Positions 7,490 through 16,208 are shown, counted from the first letter of the stretch. The stretch is DNA of 64,000 bases from SM23-73-3 sp964580215 (GCA_964580215.1 CAZOJT010000001.1:186001-250000), one strand, 5' to 3'. Notes: generated from the letters alone by a model not told the origin. Made by a program: numbers and translations.

Positions 7490-10117
7490 ATGAAACAGAA
7501 GCTAACGTTTTTAATGGTGGCGACCTTACTGCTTGGTGTTGTTTTTTCTATCAACTCAGTCGCCTGGTCTTTTGAAAGACAAATCCCCAATCGGATCCCA
7601 GAAGACCAAATTATCCCCCAGTCTTTTGAGGGTTTTGAAAAATCTGGACCCTATTGCGAAATTATCAACGACTTTGATAGTCCCATCTATTACTATGGGG
7701 GCTTCGATTCAGGAATGGGTTTCGCTGTATTTATGAATCCGGCACAATGTGGTGAATCCCCCTATCCTTTCGAGATCACCGATGTTCATTTCTACCTTTA
7801 TGCTCCTGATGGTTATCACTGGCCCGTAGCCTTACGAGTTAATATAAGGGATTCAAATAAAGGTGACAGTTGTTCTGGACCAGGGGATGTTTTGTGCTCC
7901 GAAGACTTCAGCGTAGACAGTGATTCGGCTTACCCCTACATGCTGACTCTAAACCTGAGCAACCCCTGCTGTGTAAATCAACCATTTTTCTTAGAAATAA
8001 TTTACACCGAACCGCGTGACCCTGCGCACCCACATCCCAGCCTGATGATGGATGATGATTTCTATCCGGCAGATACCTGCGATAACTGGGGACTGGGATT
8101 GAAGGTCCCTGGATTATATGATGAGTGGTATGATATTTGGACTCCTCCGACTCCCGGGGATGCTGTCATTCGGGCAACCGGATACACCAGCTCCTCCCAC
8201 TGTGATCCAGAGTGGTATTGGAAGGAGGATAAACCGGATCAGGTCCCATGCCCCGCACCCAGCGGCATGCCGGATTTTGACCAGTATCAAGACGAGTGGA
8301 TAGCCTACTGCGGTCCCGTCGCAGTGGCAAACTGCCTGTGGTGGTATAACGCTGTCCCCAAAGGATGGTCCCCTCCTCAGTTGATTGATACGCTGGCAAG
8401 ATACCTCCATACCAATCCCGATTGGGGAACTTACGTTGACACCATGCAGATGGGTCTGACCCAGTATTTCATTGATTATGGATTCGATCTTTACGAGCAT
8501 ACCTATTACCAACCCGACTTCTACGAGATGGAAGACTCCCTAAAGGAATGCCAGGACATCATTCTGCTTCTGGGCTTCTATCAGTGGGACCCCCAATACC
8601 AAGTTTATGACCGAATTGGCGGTCATTTTGTAACCATGGCTGGAGTCTCTTCCGGGTCGTTGAAGGTAGCTTTAAGCGACCCAGCCAGAGATATGGCTGT
8701 ATGGTACCAATGGCCCGGAAGAATTCGCCCGCCCGAGCACCCAACTCCGGAATATCCACCTACCTTGCACAATGATCCGACATACGTATCGCAGGATATG
8801 TACACTTCCACTCTGGAATCACCCACTCCGGGGAATCCTAACTGGGGACTGGACTATCCTTATTACATCTATAGGACTGAAGCACCCCCGTTTTTGGGAC
8901 AAAACTTCCAGCCGGAGCAGGAACACCTGAGAGGAACTTACATTCGTGGTGTAGAGGTGTTCACCGAGGTGGAATATGCCGTCATGATCTGTCCGGGCGA
9001 GTGGTATTGGAAGCCGGACAAACCGGATCAGGAACCATTCCCTGCTCCCAGCGGCATGCCGGACTTTGACCAGAATCAATTTGGTCTCCCAGATTCGCAG
9101 GCTCTGTGTGCACCTACAGCAGTGGCAAATTGCCTGTGGTGGTATAATGCTGTGCCTGACGGAACAACCCCGGATGACTTGATCCGACTTCTGTCTGACT
9201 ATTTCAGGACCGATCCAGTTGAGGGCACTTATGTGGACTCGATTCAAGCAGGACTGGATAGATATTTCCAGAAGTTTGGATTTGACTTACAGGAGACCAC
9301 CTACTGGGCGCCGGACTTTTATGAGATGGAGGAGTCACTCAAAGTGTGTCAGGACATTATCCTTGCTCTGGGATTCTTTTGGTTTGATGGAGTAGATTGG
9401 TGGATAGAAGGCGGACATTGTGTCACCATGGCTGGGGTGAACTCCGAAGGCAGAAAAGTTGCCCTCAGCGATCCAGACGCAGATGCAGCAGAATCTGGTC
9501 GACCCGGTAGGGTGAGGCCGGAGGTCCACCCGCCTCATCCCGGCGATCCTACCGTGCACAACGATCCTTCCTTTGTCTCTCAGGATGTTTACGATTGCAC
9601 GCTTGATCCTGAATTCCCCAGCCCGGGCAATCCTTTCTGGGAAATTGATGACTACTATACTCCTCCTGTAAGGGACAAATACTCCGGCAAAAACATTCCG
9701 CAAAGATTCAAACCTTACGCCAAGCCGGCTCCCAAGGAGTATGTTGGTTTCTGGCGAACTGAGGTGATAGCGGCAATAATGATCTGTCCCAAACCATCCA
9801 ATGCGGTGGAGGGAGAAGAGCAAGGTGGGTTGACTCCGAAAGACTTTGAGCTTTATCAGAACTATCCCAATCCATTCAACAACGAAACCCTGATACAGTT
9901 CAATCTGCGAAAATCCGCTGAGGTGACCCTGGTGGTTTACAACATCCTGGGACAGAAAGTCCAGACACTGGTGAAGGGGCGCATAGACGCAGGTCCCCAA
10001 AGTGTAGGCTGGGATGGAAAGGATGAAAAAGGAAATGAGTTGTCCAGCGGAATCTATTTCTATCAACTGAAAGCCGGTGAGGTGACAGAGACCAAACGTC
10101 TGGTGCTTCTGAAGTAG
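7490..10117 (+). CDS. Secreted protein with tandem papain/C39-like peptidase domains and FCB C-terminal sorting domain
   Basis: An 875-residue paralogue of the preceding gene in which the peptidase-like domain is present twice. There is a signal peptide (about 1-28). The N-terminal domain (about 55-235) is shared with 4691-6538. Domain 1 (about 240-500) has Cys274 in YCGPVAVANC, His379 in GGHFVTMAG and Asp397 in LSDPA. Domain 2 (about 505-780) has Cys540 in LCAPTAVANC, His643 in GGHCVTMAG and Asp661 in LSDPD. Domain 2 has Ala where the motif normally has Gly (CAPT rather than CGPT). The C-terminal sorting domain (about 800-875) has YQNYPNPFNN, WDGKDEKGNELSSGIYFY and LVLLK. The start follows GAAGGAG. 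The protein is predicted to be exported and surface-attached or released; activity and substrate are unknown. Confidence 0.87.
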   Translation: MKQKLTFLMVATLLLGVVFSINSVAWSFERQIPNRIPEDQIIPQSFEGFEKSGPYCEIINDFDSPIYYYGGFDSGMGFAVFMNPAQCGESPYPFEITDVHFYLYAPDGYHWPVALRVNIRDSNKGDSCSGPGDVLCSEDFSVDSDSAYPYMLTLNLSNPCCVNQPFFLEIIYTEPRDPAHPHPSLMMDDDFYPADTCDNWGLGLKVPGLYDEWYDIWTPPTPGDAVIRATGYTSSSHCDPEWYWKEDKPDQVPCPAPSGMPDFDQYQDEWIAYCGPVAVANCLWWYNAVPKGWSPPQLIDTLARYLHTNPDWGTYVDTMQMGLTQYFIDYGFDLYEHTYYQPDFYEMEDSLKECQDIILLLGFYQWDPQYQVYDRIGGHFVTMAGVSSGSLKVALSDPARDMAVWYQWPGRIRPPEHPTPEYPPTLHNDPTYVSQDMYTSTLESPTPGNPNWGLDYPYYIYRTEAPPFLGQNFQPEQEHLRGTYIRGVEVFTEVEYAVMICPGEWYWKPDKPDQEPFPAPSGMPDFDQNQFGLPDSQALCAPTAVANCLWWYNAVPDGTTPDDLIRLLSDYFRTDPVEGTYVDSIQAGLDRYFQKFGFDLQETTYWAPDFYEMEESLKVCQDIILALGFFWFDGVDWWIEGGHCVTMAGVNSEGRKVALSDPDADAAESGRPGRVRPEVHPPHPGDPTVHNDPSFVSQDVYDCTLDPEFPSPGNPFWEIDDYYTPPVRDKYSGKNIPQRFKPYAKPAPKEYVGFWRTEVIAAIMICPKPSNAVEGEEQGGLTPKDFELYQNYPNPFNNETLIQFNLRKSAEVTLVVYNILGQKVQTLVKGRIDAGPQSVGWDGKDEKGNELSSGIYFYQLKAGEVTETKRLVLLK

Positions 10118-10167
10118 GTCAAAGGATCTGTCAACGGATTGAACGGATGTAACGGATAACAGACGAA

Positions 10168-10206
10168 ATGAGTTGGGGCAGGGGTTTGACCCCTGCCCCA
10201 ACTCAT
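10168..10206. other. Perfect 17-bp stem hairpin after the tandem peptidase gene
   Basis: ATGAGTTGGGGCAGGGG (10168-10184), loop TTTGA, then its exact complement (10190-10206). No T-run follows, so it is not a classical terminator. It could be a 3' stability hairpin or another dispersed palindrome. Confidence 0.6.
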
Positions 10207-10350
10207 TATGCAACAAGTTCGGATAGTTATTCCGGTCAAGTTGAATCAGCCTCTCCTCTCTCTTGGGCGTTACCTAATCTTTTTCTGAAAAAGTGTATGA
10301 TTCGTATTTGGTCTCCACAGTAGAATTTTAAAAACAACTTGATATTTTTT

Positions 10351-10383
10351 AATGCTGGAGTTAAATTACTCCAGCATTTTTTT
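10351..10383 (+). terminator. Rho-independent terminator
   Basis: 11-bp stem AATGCTGGAGT / ACTCCAGCATT with a six-base loop, followed by seven T. It would end transcription coming from the secreted-protein gene. With the hairpin at 10168-10206 it is what the 10118-10475 gap contains, besides a family C repeat. Confidence 0.8.
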
Positions 10384-10475
10384 GAGGATAATGCGAGCAG
10401 GGTGCCCGATCTGCCCATGAGGAAGTCTGAGTTTTCAACTCCGACTTTAAGTCCTTATCATTTGGTGGGTTTCTT

Positions 10476-10703
10476 GTGTTACTGTTAAGTCCTGATCTTT
10501 GTGGAGGGTGTGGGGGATGTGTGGCGGTTTGTTCTGTTGGAGCCTTGGAACTTTTTCCTTCCGGGCTAAGAATTAAACATAAGCTGTGCACCTTGTGTGA
10601 AAACTGCGTGATCTTCTGCCCCACAGGTGCGTTGGAGATAAAATCCATCGAAGGCAAAACTTCTCCCTCTCAAACCAAAATATCCGATCTGAAGAATGAA
10701 TGA
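10476..10703 (+). CDS. 2x[4Fe-4S] ferredoxin-like protein
   Basis: A 75-residue electron carrier with two cluster-binding motifs, CGGCGGCVAVC (residues 9-19) and CTLCENCVIFCP (38-49). These are spaced as in bacterial dicluster ferredoxins. It begins at GTG 10476. Its end overlaps the start of the following flavoprotein by eight bases (ATGAATGA), indicating translational coupling. The likely role is to deliver electrons to that geranylgeranyl-reductase-type enzyme, which in several prokaryotes needs a ferredoxin donor. Pairing is supported by position; partner specificity is inferred. Confidence 0.85.
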   Translation: MLLLSPDLCGGCGGCVAVCSVGALELFPSGLRIKHKLCTLCENCVIFCPTGALEIKSIEGKTSPSQTKISDLKNE

Positions 10704-11877
10704 TAAATTCGATTGCATAGTGGTGGGAGCGGGTCCCGCCGGATCTATGGCGGCAAAAACTCTGGCTGAAAAAGGTGTGGAGGTTTTGCTTCTGGAAAAG
10801 CACCCGGAGATAGGGGTGCCTCTTTCTTGTGCTGAAGCTATCAGCGTTTCAGGCTTAGATAGATTTGTCACACCAGATCTCGAATGGATCAGCACACAAA
10901 TCCACCAGGTACTTTTAGTCTCTCCTTCAAATGAAAGATTGGTGCTCCATCATCCCCAAGCCGGCTTTGTTTTGAACAGAAAGATTTTTGACAGAAGACT
11001 GGCACAAAAAGCCTCTTTGCTGGGAGCAAGTGTTAAGGTTAATTGTTGCGCGGTGGGTCTTTTAAGTCATACCAGGGATGGTTTTTGTGGGGTCAAGGTG
11101 TTGGAAAATGGAAAGGAAAAAGAATATGGGGCAAAGATGATCATCGGAGCGGATGGGGTGGAATCGTGGGTTGCCCGCTGGGCAGGAGTTGACTCTTCCT
11201 TAAGGCTGGATCAAATAGAGTCGTGCGCTCAGTATCTTCTGGGAGAGATAGAGGTGGAGTCGGATCGCACGGAGTTTTACCTCGGGCGGTCTATTGCCCC
11301 AGGAGGATATGCCTGGGTTTTCCCTAAAAGTGACCGGACCGCCAATGTTGGTTTGACTGTAAAGCCGGATCGAACCTTAAAGAAAGCCAAAGAATTTTTA
11401 GACCAATTCGTTCAAAAAAGATTCTCCAGCTTCAGGATAATTGAATTCACCATGGGTGGTATCCCCGCCTTCGACAGAAAAATGAGCCTGGTTAGAAAGA
11501 ATGTGCTTCTGGTGGGAGATGCAGGCAGGCTGGTGGATTCCCTCTCCGGTGCTGGAATATCAAACGCTCTGCTCTCCGGAAAAATCGCCGGGGAGGTGGT
11601 GAGCCAATTCGTCAAGAAAGGAGGCTCTTCATTTTCCTTTCTGAAACGATATGAAGAAGAGTTTTTGAAAGAAAAAGGACGAGAGTTGAGATTTTATTCT
11701 TATTGTCGGGCGATATTTTTGAAGATGACCGACGAGGATTTCGATACGGTGGTTTGCTTTCTGAAGGAATATTTTGGCGATAGGACGACCACCGCCATCC
11801 AGCCCATTGCGTTGATCAAGACCATCCTGAAATCAAACCGTCGGCTTTTGCGTCTGCTCAGGCATCTGGTTTGGTGA
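10696..11877 (+). CDS. Geranylgeranyl reductase family FAD-dependent oxidoreductase
   Basis: A 393-residue flavoprotein of the family that hydrogenates isoprenoid double bonds (chlorophyll, archaeal lipid or menaquinone side chains). It has an N-terminal Rossmann dinucleotide motif VVGAGPAGSMAAKTLAEKG with LLLEKH (residues 9-36), a middle GADGVES motif (about 152-158), and the second FAD motif VLLVGDAGRLVDSLSGAGI (about 270-288). Its coupled ferredoxin lies directly upstream. Because menA is also in this window, saturation of menaquinone or another polyprenyl chain is a reasonable guess. The family does not allow the substrate to be fixed from sequence alone. Confidence 0.87.
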   Translation: MNDKFDCIVVGAGPAGSMAAKTLAEKGVEVLLLEKHPEIGVPLSCAEAISVSGLDRFVTPDLEWISTQIHQVLLVSPSNERLVLHHPQAGFVLNRKIFDRRLAQKASLLGASVKVNCCAVGLLSHTRDGFCGVKVLENGKEKEYGAKMIIGADGVESWVARWAGVDSSLRLDQIESCAQYLLGEIEVESDRTEFYLGRSIAPGGYAWVFPKSDRTANVGLTVKPDRTLKKAKEFLDQFVQKRFSSFRIIEFTMGGIPAFDRKMSLVRKNVLLVGDAGRLVDSLSGAGISNALLSGKIAGEVVSQFVKKGGSSFSFLKRYEEEFLKEKGRELRFYSYCRAIFLKMTDEDFDTVVCFLKEYFGDRTTTAIQPIALIKTILKSNRRLLRLLRHLVW

Positions 11878-11903
11878 ACTATGGGAAGAATCGTTCCTTC
11901 AGA

Positions 11904-12161
11904 TTACTGGCTAACCGGGGAAGATTTCTTTTGCACCAGCTTGGTCAATCGGGACTTTATTCGGGAAGCTTTGTTGGGATGTATAGCCCCTTTTTGGGCA
12001 GCTTTGTCCAAAAATGAGACAGCTTCTTTTAAAGAAGCCTCTTCAGGTGAAGCTTCCGTCTTCTTAACCAAAGTCTTTATCCGGGATTTGATGGCTGTGT
12101 TTCTTACGTTCGACTTTTTGCTGGTTCTGAGCCTTTTTTTGACTGACTTATGTATGGCCAA
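11904..12161 (-). CDS. rpsT: 30S ribosomal protein S20
   Basis: Primary 16S rRNA-binding protein of the small subunit, 85 residues, Lys/Arg-rich and helical as usual. It starts MAIHKSVKKRLRTSKKSN and has the characteristic R-x-x-K-S-R-L-x-K end. The ATG at 12161 is preceded by AAGGAG and by a strong promoter at 12208-12235. It converges on the reductase gene with only 26 bases between stops. Ordinary housekeeping gene. Confidence 0.97.
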   Translation of the reverse strand: MAIHKSVKKRLRTSKKSNVRNTAIKSRIKTLVKKTEASPEEASLKEAVSFLDKAAQKGAIHPNKASRIKSRLTKLVQKKSSPVSQ

Positions 12162-12207
12162 TGCTTTTCTCCTTGTTTTTTGTGATCATACTTTTTACAA
12201 TCCATGA

Positions 12208-12235
12208 AATATAGAGTTAAAACCATATTTGTCAA
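12208..12235 (-). promoter_or_regulatory. Sigma-70-type promoter of rpsT
   Basis: On the minus strand TTGACA (12235-12230), 16-base spacer, TATATT (12213-12208). It lies about 47 bases upstream of the S20 start codon. Confidence 0.7.
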
Positions 12236-12290
12236 GCTCAAAAAAAGTGATTTGTGTAATTGTCCAATTTATCAAACATGCGGCGGCTGA

Positions 12291-12389
12291 ACCTCACCCT
12301 AACCCTGCGAAGCATTCATATGAATCTCCTTAAAAAGGAGAGGGTTAAATTCCCCTCCTTCTTAAGGAGGGGAATAAGGGGAGGTTAGA
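12291..12389. repeat. Degenerate family E repeat (CCTCACCC...GGGGAGG)
   Basis: ACCTCACCCTAACCC at the left and AAGGGGAGGTTAGAG at the right flank two internal hairpins, CTCCTTAAAAAGGAG and CCCCTCCTTCTTAAGGAGGGG. It resembles the outer frame of 16009-16208 and 22124-22208. Confidence 0.5.
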
Positions 12390-12434
12390 GGAAAGGGAAA
12401 AGTTACTCGTTACAGTCAAATCTAAGTCTTTGTG

Positions 12435-14009
12435 ATGACTTCAAATTCCGAACAAGATAAAATCGCCCGATCCACCGGGATTGTCAGTTCGGCTACACTT
12501 CTTTCCCGCGTCTTGGGTCTGGTCAGGGAGCAGGTGTTTGCCTATCTTTTTGGGGCCGGCTTTGTCACGGACGCCTTCATCGCCGCCTTCCGCATACCCA
12601 ACCTGTTGCGGGATCTGTTTGCCGAGGGTGCCCTCTCCTCTGCCTTCATTCCGGTTTTCACCGATCATTTAACCAATCAGGGCAAACAAAAAGCGTGGGA
12701 GTTAGCTAATTTAGTGTTGAATCTGCTTTTGATCACCCTGTGCGTGGTCGTAATTCTGGGTATCATCTTTTCACCATACATTGTCAAACTCATTGCTCCC
12801 GGATTTGGCGAGGAGATGGGCAAGCAGGAGTTGACCACGCTTCTTTCCCGCATTATGTTTCCGTTTCTTCTGTTCATCGCCTTAGCCGCCTTAGCCATGG
12901 GGATTTTGAATACTTTCAGGCGTTTTGGTGTCCCGGCTTTGGCTCCCACCATGTTCAATCTGGGGATGATCGCAGGAGGACTTTTTCTCTCCCCTTTGTT
13001 TGACCCACCCATCATAGGGATGGCTTTAGGTGTGCTCTTGGGTGGATTAGGACAGTTGGTTATTCAGTTGCCCACCTTAAGAAACATAGGCTTTAAGTAT
13101 CGCTTCAAGATAAATCTCCGTCATCCCGGAGTTAAACGAATCCTTCTTCTGATGGTGCCGGCAACTTTGGGGCTTGCCTCCACCCAGGTTAACATATTTG
13201 TCAACACCCTGATTGCATCCTTCCTCACTCAGGGAAGTGTTTCCTACTTAAATTACAGTTTTCGGCTGATGCAGTTTCCCATCGGCGTATTTGGGATAGC
13301 AGTGGCGACGGTGACTTTCCCCATCATCTCTGCTTATGCGGCTAAAAAGGAGATGGGACAACTTCTCTCCACTTATACCTCATCCTTGAAATTAGTTTTC
13401 TTTTTGACCATTCCCTCAGCGATCTTTTTAGCGGTAGCATCCCAACCGGTCATATCGGTTTTGTTTCAACACGGCAAATTCACCTTTCTTGACACAGTGG
13501 CAACCTCTCAGGCTTTGATGTTTTACTGTATCGGTCTTTTCGCCTACTCTTCTGTTAGATTAACCGCCTCCACGTTTTATTCAATGGGTGATACAAAGAC
13601 TCCGGTCAAGACCAGCGTGGTGGCAGTAGGGATTAATATCATTTTGAATCTCCTCCTGATGCGTCCTTTAGGATTTAAGGGATTGGCGCTGGCGGCATCA
13701 GTTGCCGCCATGACCAATCTGTTTTTGCTTCTTAAGATTTTGGACAAACGAATTGGACCACTTGACAGAAAAGATATTGGAGGCACGTTTTTCAGGATAT
13801 TATCTTCGGCCGTCTTTATGGGATCTGTAATATGGATTTACCTGAAATACTTTGGGCTGAATTTAGAGACGGCAGCATTACCTGCGGAAATCCTGGAGCT
13901 TTTGGTTATTTTGATTTTGGGGTTTGTCAGCTATTTCGCCTTCTCTTACCTGTTGAGACTTTCGGAGCTTGACCGTGTGCTGGAACTGTTAAAGATAAAG
14001 AAGAGATAA
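12435..14009 (+). CDS. murJ: Lipid II flippase MurJ (MviN family)
   Basis: Polytopic inner-membrane flippase that moves lipid II across the membrane for peptidoglycan synthesis. It has about 524 residues with roughly 14 predicted membrane segments. The typical N-terminal block is present, STGIVSSATLLSRVLGLVRE followed by GAGFVTDAFIAAFRIPNLLRDLFAEGALSSAF (residues 14-75). Arg and Asp residues of the family cavity are in place (RVLGLVR, TDAFIAAFR). The ATG at 12435 is preferred over the overlapping GTG at 12432. Its ribosome binding site is weak. A terminator follows at 14070. Confidence 0.95.
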   Translation: MTSNSEQDKIARSTGIVSSATLLSRVLGLVREQVFAYLFGAGFVTDAFIAAFRIPNLLRDLFAEGALSSAFIPVFTDHLTNQGKQKAWELANLVLNLLLITLCVVVILGIIFSPYIVKLIAPGFGEEMGKQELTTLLSRIMFPFLLFIALAALAMGILNTFRRFGVPALAPTMFNLGMIAGGLFLSPLFDPPIIGMALGVLLGGLGQLVIQLPTLRNIGFKYRFKINLRHPGVKRILLLMVPATLGLASTQVNIFVNTLIASFLTQGSVSYLNYSFRLMQFPIGVFGIAVATVTFPIISAYAAKKEMGQLLSTYTSSLKLVFFLTIPSAIFLAVASQPVISVLFQHGKFTFLDTVATSQALMFYCIGLFAYSSVRLTASTFYSMGDTKTPVKTSVVAVGINIILNLLLMRPLGFKGLALAASVAAMTNLFLLLKILDKRIGPLDRKDIGGTFFRILSSAVFMGSVIWIYLKYFGLNLETAALPAEILELLVILILGFVSYFAFSYLLRLSELDRVLELLKIKKR

Positions 14010-14069
14010 AACAAGGCATCCAAGCACCGTTGATATTTAGGAGCAAGGTAAGGTACCTTGCTCCAACTG

Positions 14070-14100
14070 AAAAGCCCCTTTTCTAAAAGGGGCTTTTTGT
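14070..14100 (+). terminator. Rho-independent terminator after murJ
   Basis: AAAAGCCCCTTTT / AAAAGGGGCTTTT inverted repeat with T-rich tail. A second perfect 11-bp inverted repeat, GGAGCAAGGTA / TACCTTGCTCC, lies just before it at 14040-14064. Confidence 0.75.
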
Positions 14101-14194
14101 TAAATAACGGTTGACTAAAGACGTTTTTTTGTTATGATTTAATGTAGGGGCGGATTTTTGAATCCGCCGGTTCAAGGGTGTATCTGAAGGGTTC

Positions 14195-14302
14195 GTTGAA
14201 AAAGCCATACTTCGGGGCGGGATAAATTCCCGCCCCTATGAAGGTGAATGACTCATCACCCATAGGGCAGGGCATTTAGCCCTGCTAATAGAGTTTTTCA
14301 AC
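14195..14302 (+). repeat. Dispersed palindromic repeat, family A (copy 3)
   Basis: Cleanest copy, 108 bp. The ends are GTTGAAAAAGCC and GTTTTTCAAC, with internal hairpins GGGGCGGGA-taaat-TCCCGCCCC and CAGGGCATTTAGCCCTG. Its right end abuts the region where RarA translation begins. Confidence 0.72.
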
Positions 14303-14340
14303 AGTCCATGAAGATTTACCCCAACAGGAATTCAACTCTT

Positions 14341-15738
14341 ATGGATCTATTTAAAAAAGAGAAAAAATCAAAGGGTGTGAAAGGGACTCCTTTAGCGGAC
14401 AGGATGCGACCGGAGACCTTAGAGGAGTTTGTGGGGCAGAAGCACATCCTGGGGGAGGGTTCGGTCCTGCGAAAGGCGATCTTAGAGGATAAGATCCAAT
14501 CACTGATCTTCTGGGGTCCACCCGGCACTGGCAAAACCACGTTAGCTCAGATCATCGCCAAAGCCACCGGCGCACATTTTGTCTCTTTCTCCGCAGTCCT
14601 TTCCGGCATAAAAGAGATAAAGGAGGTCATGGCTGAAGCCGCCAGGATGAAAGAATTCTATAATCGGAAGACCATCCTGTTTGTGGATGAGGTTCACCGG
14701 TTCAATAAGGCACAACAGGATGCTTTTCTGCCTCACGTGGAGAAAGGGAATATCATCCTTATCGGCGCCACCACCGAGAACCCCTCCTTTGAGGTCATCT
14801 CTGCTCTTCTTTCCCGAACCAAAGTTTACACCTTAAATCCCTTGACTGAAGACGAGTTGAAGATCATCCTGAACCGGGCTATTAGTGATAAAGAAAAAGG
14901 GTTGGGGAACTTGAATGTGGAACTGGAAAAAAACGCTTCAGACTACGTTGCTCAAATGGCAAATGGAGATGCCCGGGTGGCTCTCTCCACCTTGGAGTTT
15001 GCAGCTCTAACCACTCATCCGGATAAAGATAATAAACGGAAAATCACCTTAAAGATCGCTTCCGAGACCATGCAGAAGAAGGCATTGGCCTACGATAAAG
15101 GGGGAGAGGAGCATTACAACATAATCTCAGCTTTCCATAAAAGCCTGAGAGGATCTGATCCTGATGCCGCCTTATACTGGCTGGGGAGAATGTTGTCTGG
15201 AGGCGAGGATCCTTTTTATATCGCTCGCAGGATGGTCAGGTTCGCCTCCGAGGATATCGGAAATTCTGATCCTTCCGCACTTCAGGTTACCATCGCCGCC
15301 AAAGAGGCTTATCACTTTCTGGGCTCACCGGAAGGAGAACTCTCCTTAGCTCAGGCGGCGGTATATTTAGCCACCGCGCCCAAAAGCGATGCGGTTTACA
15401 AAGCTTTTAATCTGGTGCAGGAGGATATTCAAAAAACCCAAGCCCTACCGGTGCCTCTCCACATTCGTAATGCTCCCACCCGGTTGATGAAAAATTTAGG
15501 ATATGGTAAAGATTATAAATATCCGCACGACTTTCCAGATCATTTCGTGGATGAAACCTATCTTCCTGAAAACTTAAAAGACCGCAAATATTACCACCCG
15601 ACCGATTTCGGCTTTGAGAAACAGATCAAGAAGAGGTTGGAATGGTGGAGGAAGAGAAAGGGTCGAGGGTCAAGAGGCAAGGGTCAAGGGCAAGGGTCAA
15701 GAAGCAAGGGGCAAGATAGAAGCCGGGATAAAGAATAG
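14341..15738 (+). CDS. rarA: Replication-associated recombination protein RarA (MgsA/WRNIP1 family AAA+ ATPase)
   Basis: Clamp-loader-like AAA+ ATPase acting at stalled replication forks. It shows LADRMRPETLEEFVGQKHIL, Walker A GPPGTGKTT and Walker B ILFVDEVHRFNKAQQDAFLP. The family C-terminal domain follows, with SLRGSDPDAALYWLGRML and PLHIRNAPTRLMKNLGYG. The start at 14341 (MDLFKKEKK) gives the usual family N-terminus; an in-frame ATG at 14308 would extend into repeat family A. The last 25 residues (Arg/Lys/Gly/Gln-rich) are encoded by a GGGTCAAG-GGCAAGG-type repeat and look like an acquired tail. Confidence 0.93.
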   Translation: MDLFKKEKKSKGVKGTPLADRMRPETLEEFVGQKHILGEGSVLRKAILEDKIQSLIFWGPPGTGKTTLAQIIAKATGAHFVSFSAVLSGIKEIKEVMAEAARMKEFYNRKTILFVDEVHRFNKAQQDAFLPHVEKGNIILIGATTENPSFEVISALLSRTKVYTLNPLTEDELKIILNRAISDKEKGLGNLNVELEKNASDYVAQMANGDARVALSTLEFAALTTHPDKDNKRKITLKIASETMQKKALAYDKGGEEHYNIISAFHKSLRGSDPDAALYWLGRMLSGGEDPFYIARRMVRFASEDIGNSDPSALQVTIAAKEAYHFLGSPEGELSLAQAAVYLATAPKSDAVYKAFNLVQEDIQKTQALPVPLHIRNAPTRLMKNLGYGKDYKYPHDFPDHFVDETYLPENLKDRKYYHPTDFGFEKQIKKRLEWWRKRKGRGSRGKGQGQGSRSKGQDRSRDKE

Positions 15739-15790
15739 GGATCTGAGAGTCAGTGATCTGGAATCATTGTAACAAGGTTCTGTTTCACAA

Positions 15791-15859
15791 GGGGCGGGAA
15801 TTTTCGTATGAATGTGCGTCCCGCCAACGGCGGGACGAGCATACGCATATCCTGCCCCC
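15791..15859. repeat. Dispersed palindrome with CCCGCC-AAC-GGCGGGA core
   Basis: GGGGCGGGA at the left and TCCTGCCCC at the right flank TTCGTATGAATGTGCG / CGAGCATACGCAT arms around a CCCGCCAACGGCGGGA core. The 15739-17452 interval (1.7 kb) has no convincing protein gene. It is filled by this element, 16009-16208, 16290-16370, the hairpin at 16962 and family B at 17032. Confidence 0.55.
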
Positions 15860-16008
15860 AAATACGGCTAATTGTCCGATCAGACCTATCTCTGAAAGGC
15901 TACCTTCTCAAGTGTTTTTTTCCTTTTTGGATCTTCTCCAATTTAGTGGATAGAATTCTGGGTAACAAAAACAGGCGTAAGGAGTTAATGAAAGTGACGG
16001 TTTTTGAG

Positions 16009-16208
16009 ACCTCACCCCCTATCCCCCTCTCCACAAATCAGACTGTGTCACAATTCTCAAAAACCTGCTTCTGTCATTCTGGGCGAAGCGAAGAATCTCG
16101 TAGTTACAATAAGTTGCAAAATCGAGATTCTTCGGCTAACGCCTCAGAATGACATTATGACACACTCTCAAATGTGGAGAGGGGGAACAAGGGCTGACAA
16201 GGGTAGGT
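16009..16208. repeat. Nested repeats: family F palindrome inside a family E element
   Basis: The outer arms are ACCTCACCCCCTATCCCC...TCTCCAC and GTGGAGAGGGGGAACAAGG. Between them a second pair (GTGTCACAATTCTC / GACACACTCTCAAA) encloses a family F hairpin at 16072-16154, TGTCATTCTG...CAGAATGACA. This is direct evidence of one palindrome inserting into another. Confidence 0.65.

Noticed and set aside
9335..10216. 293-codon open frame antisense to the tandem peptidase gene
   Set aside because: Shadow of the real plus-strand gene, whose domains, signal peptide and sorting tail are convincing.
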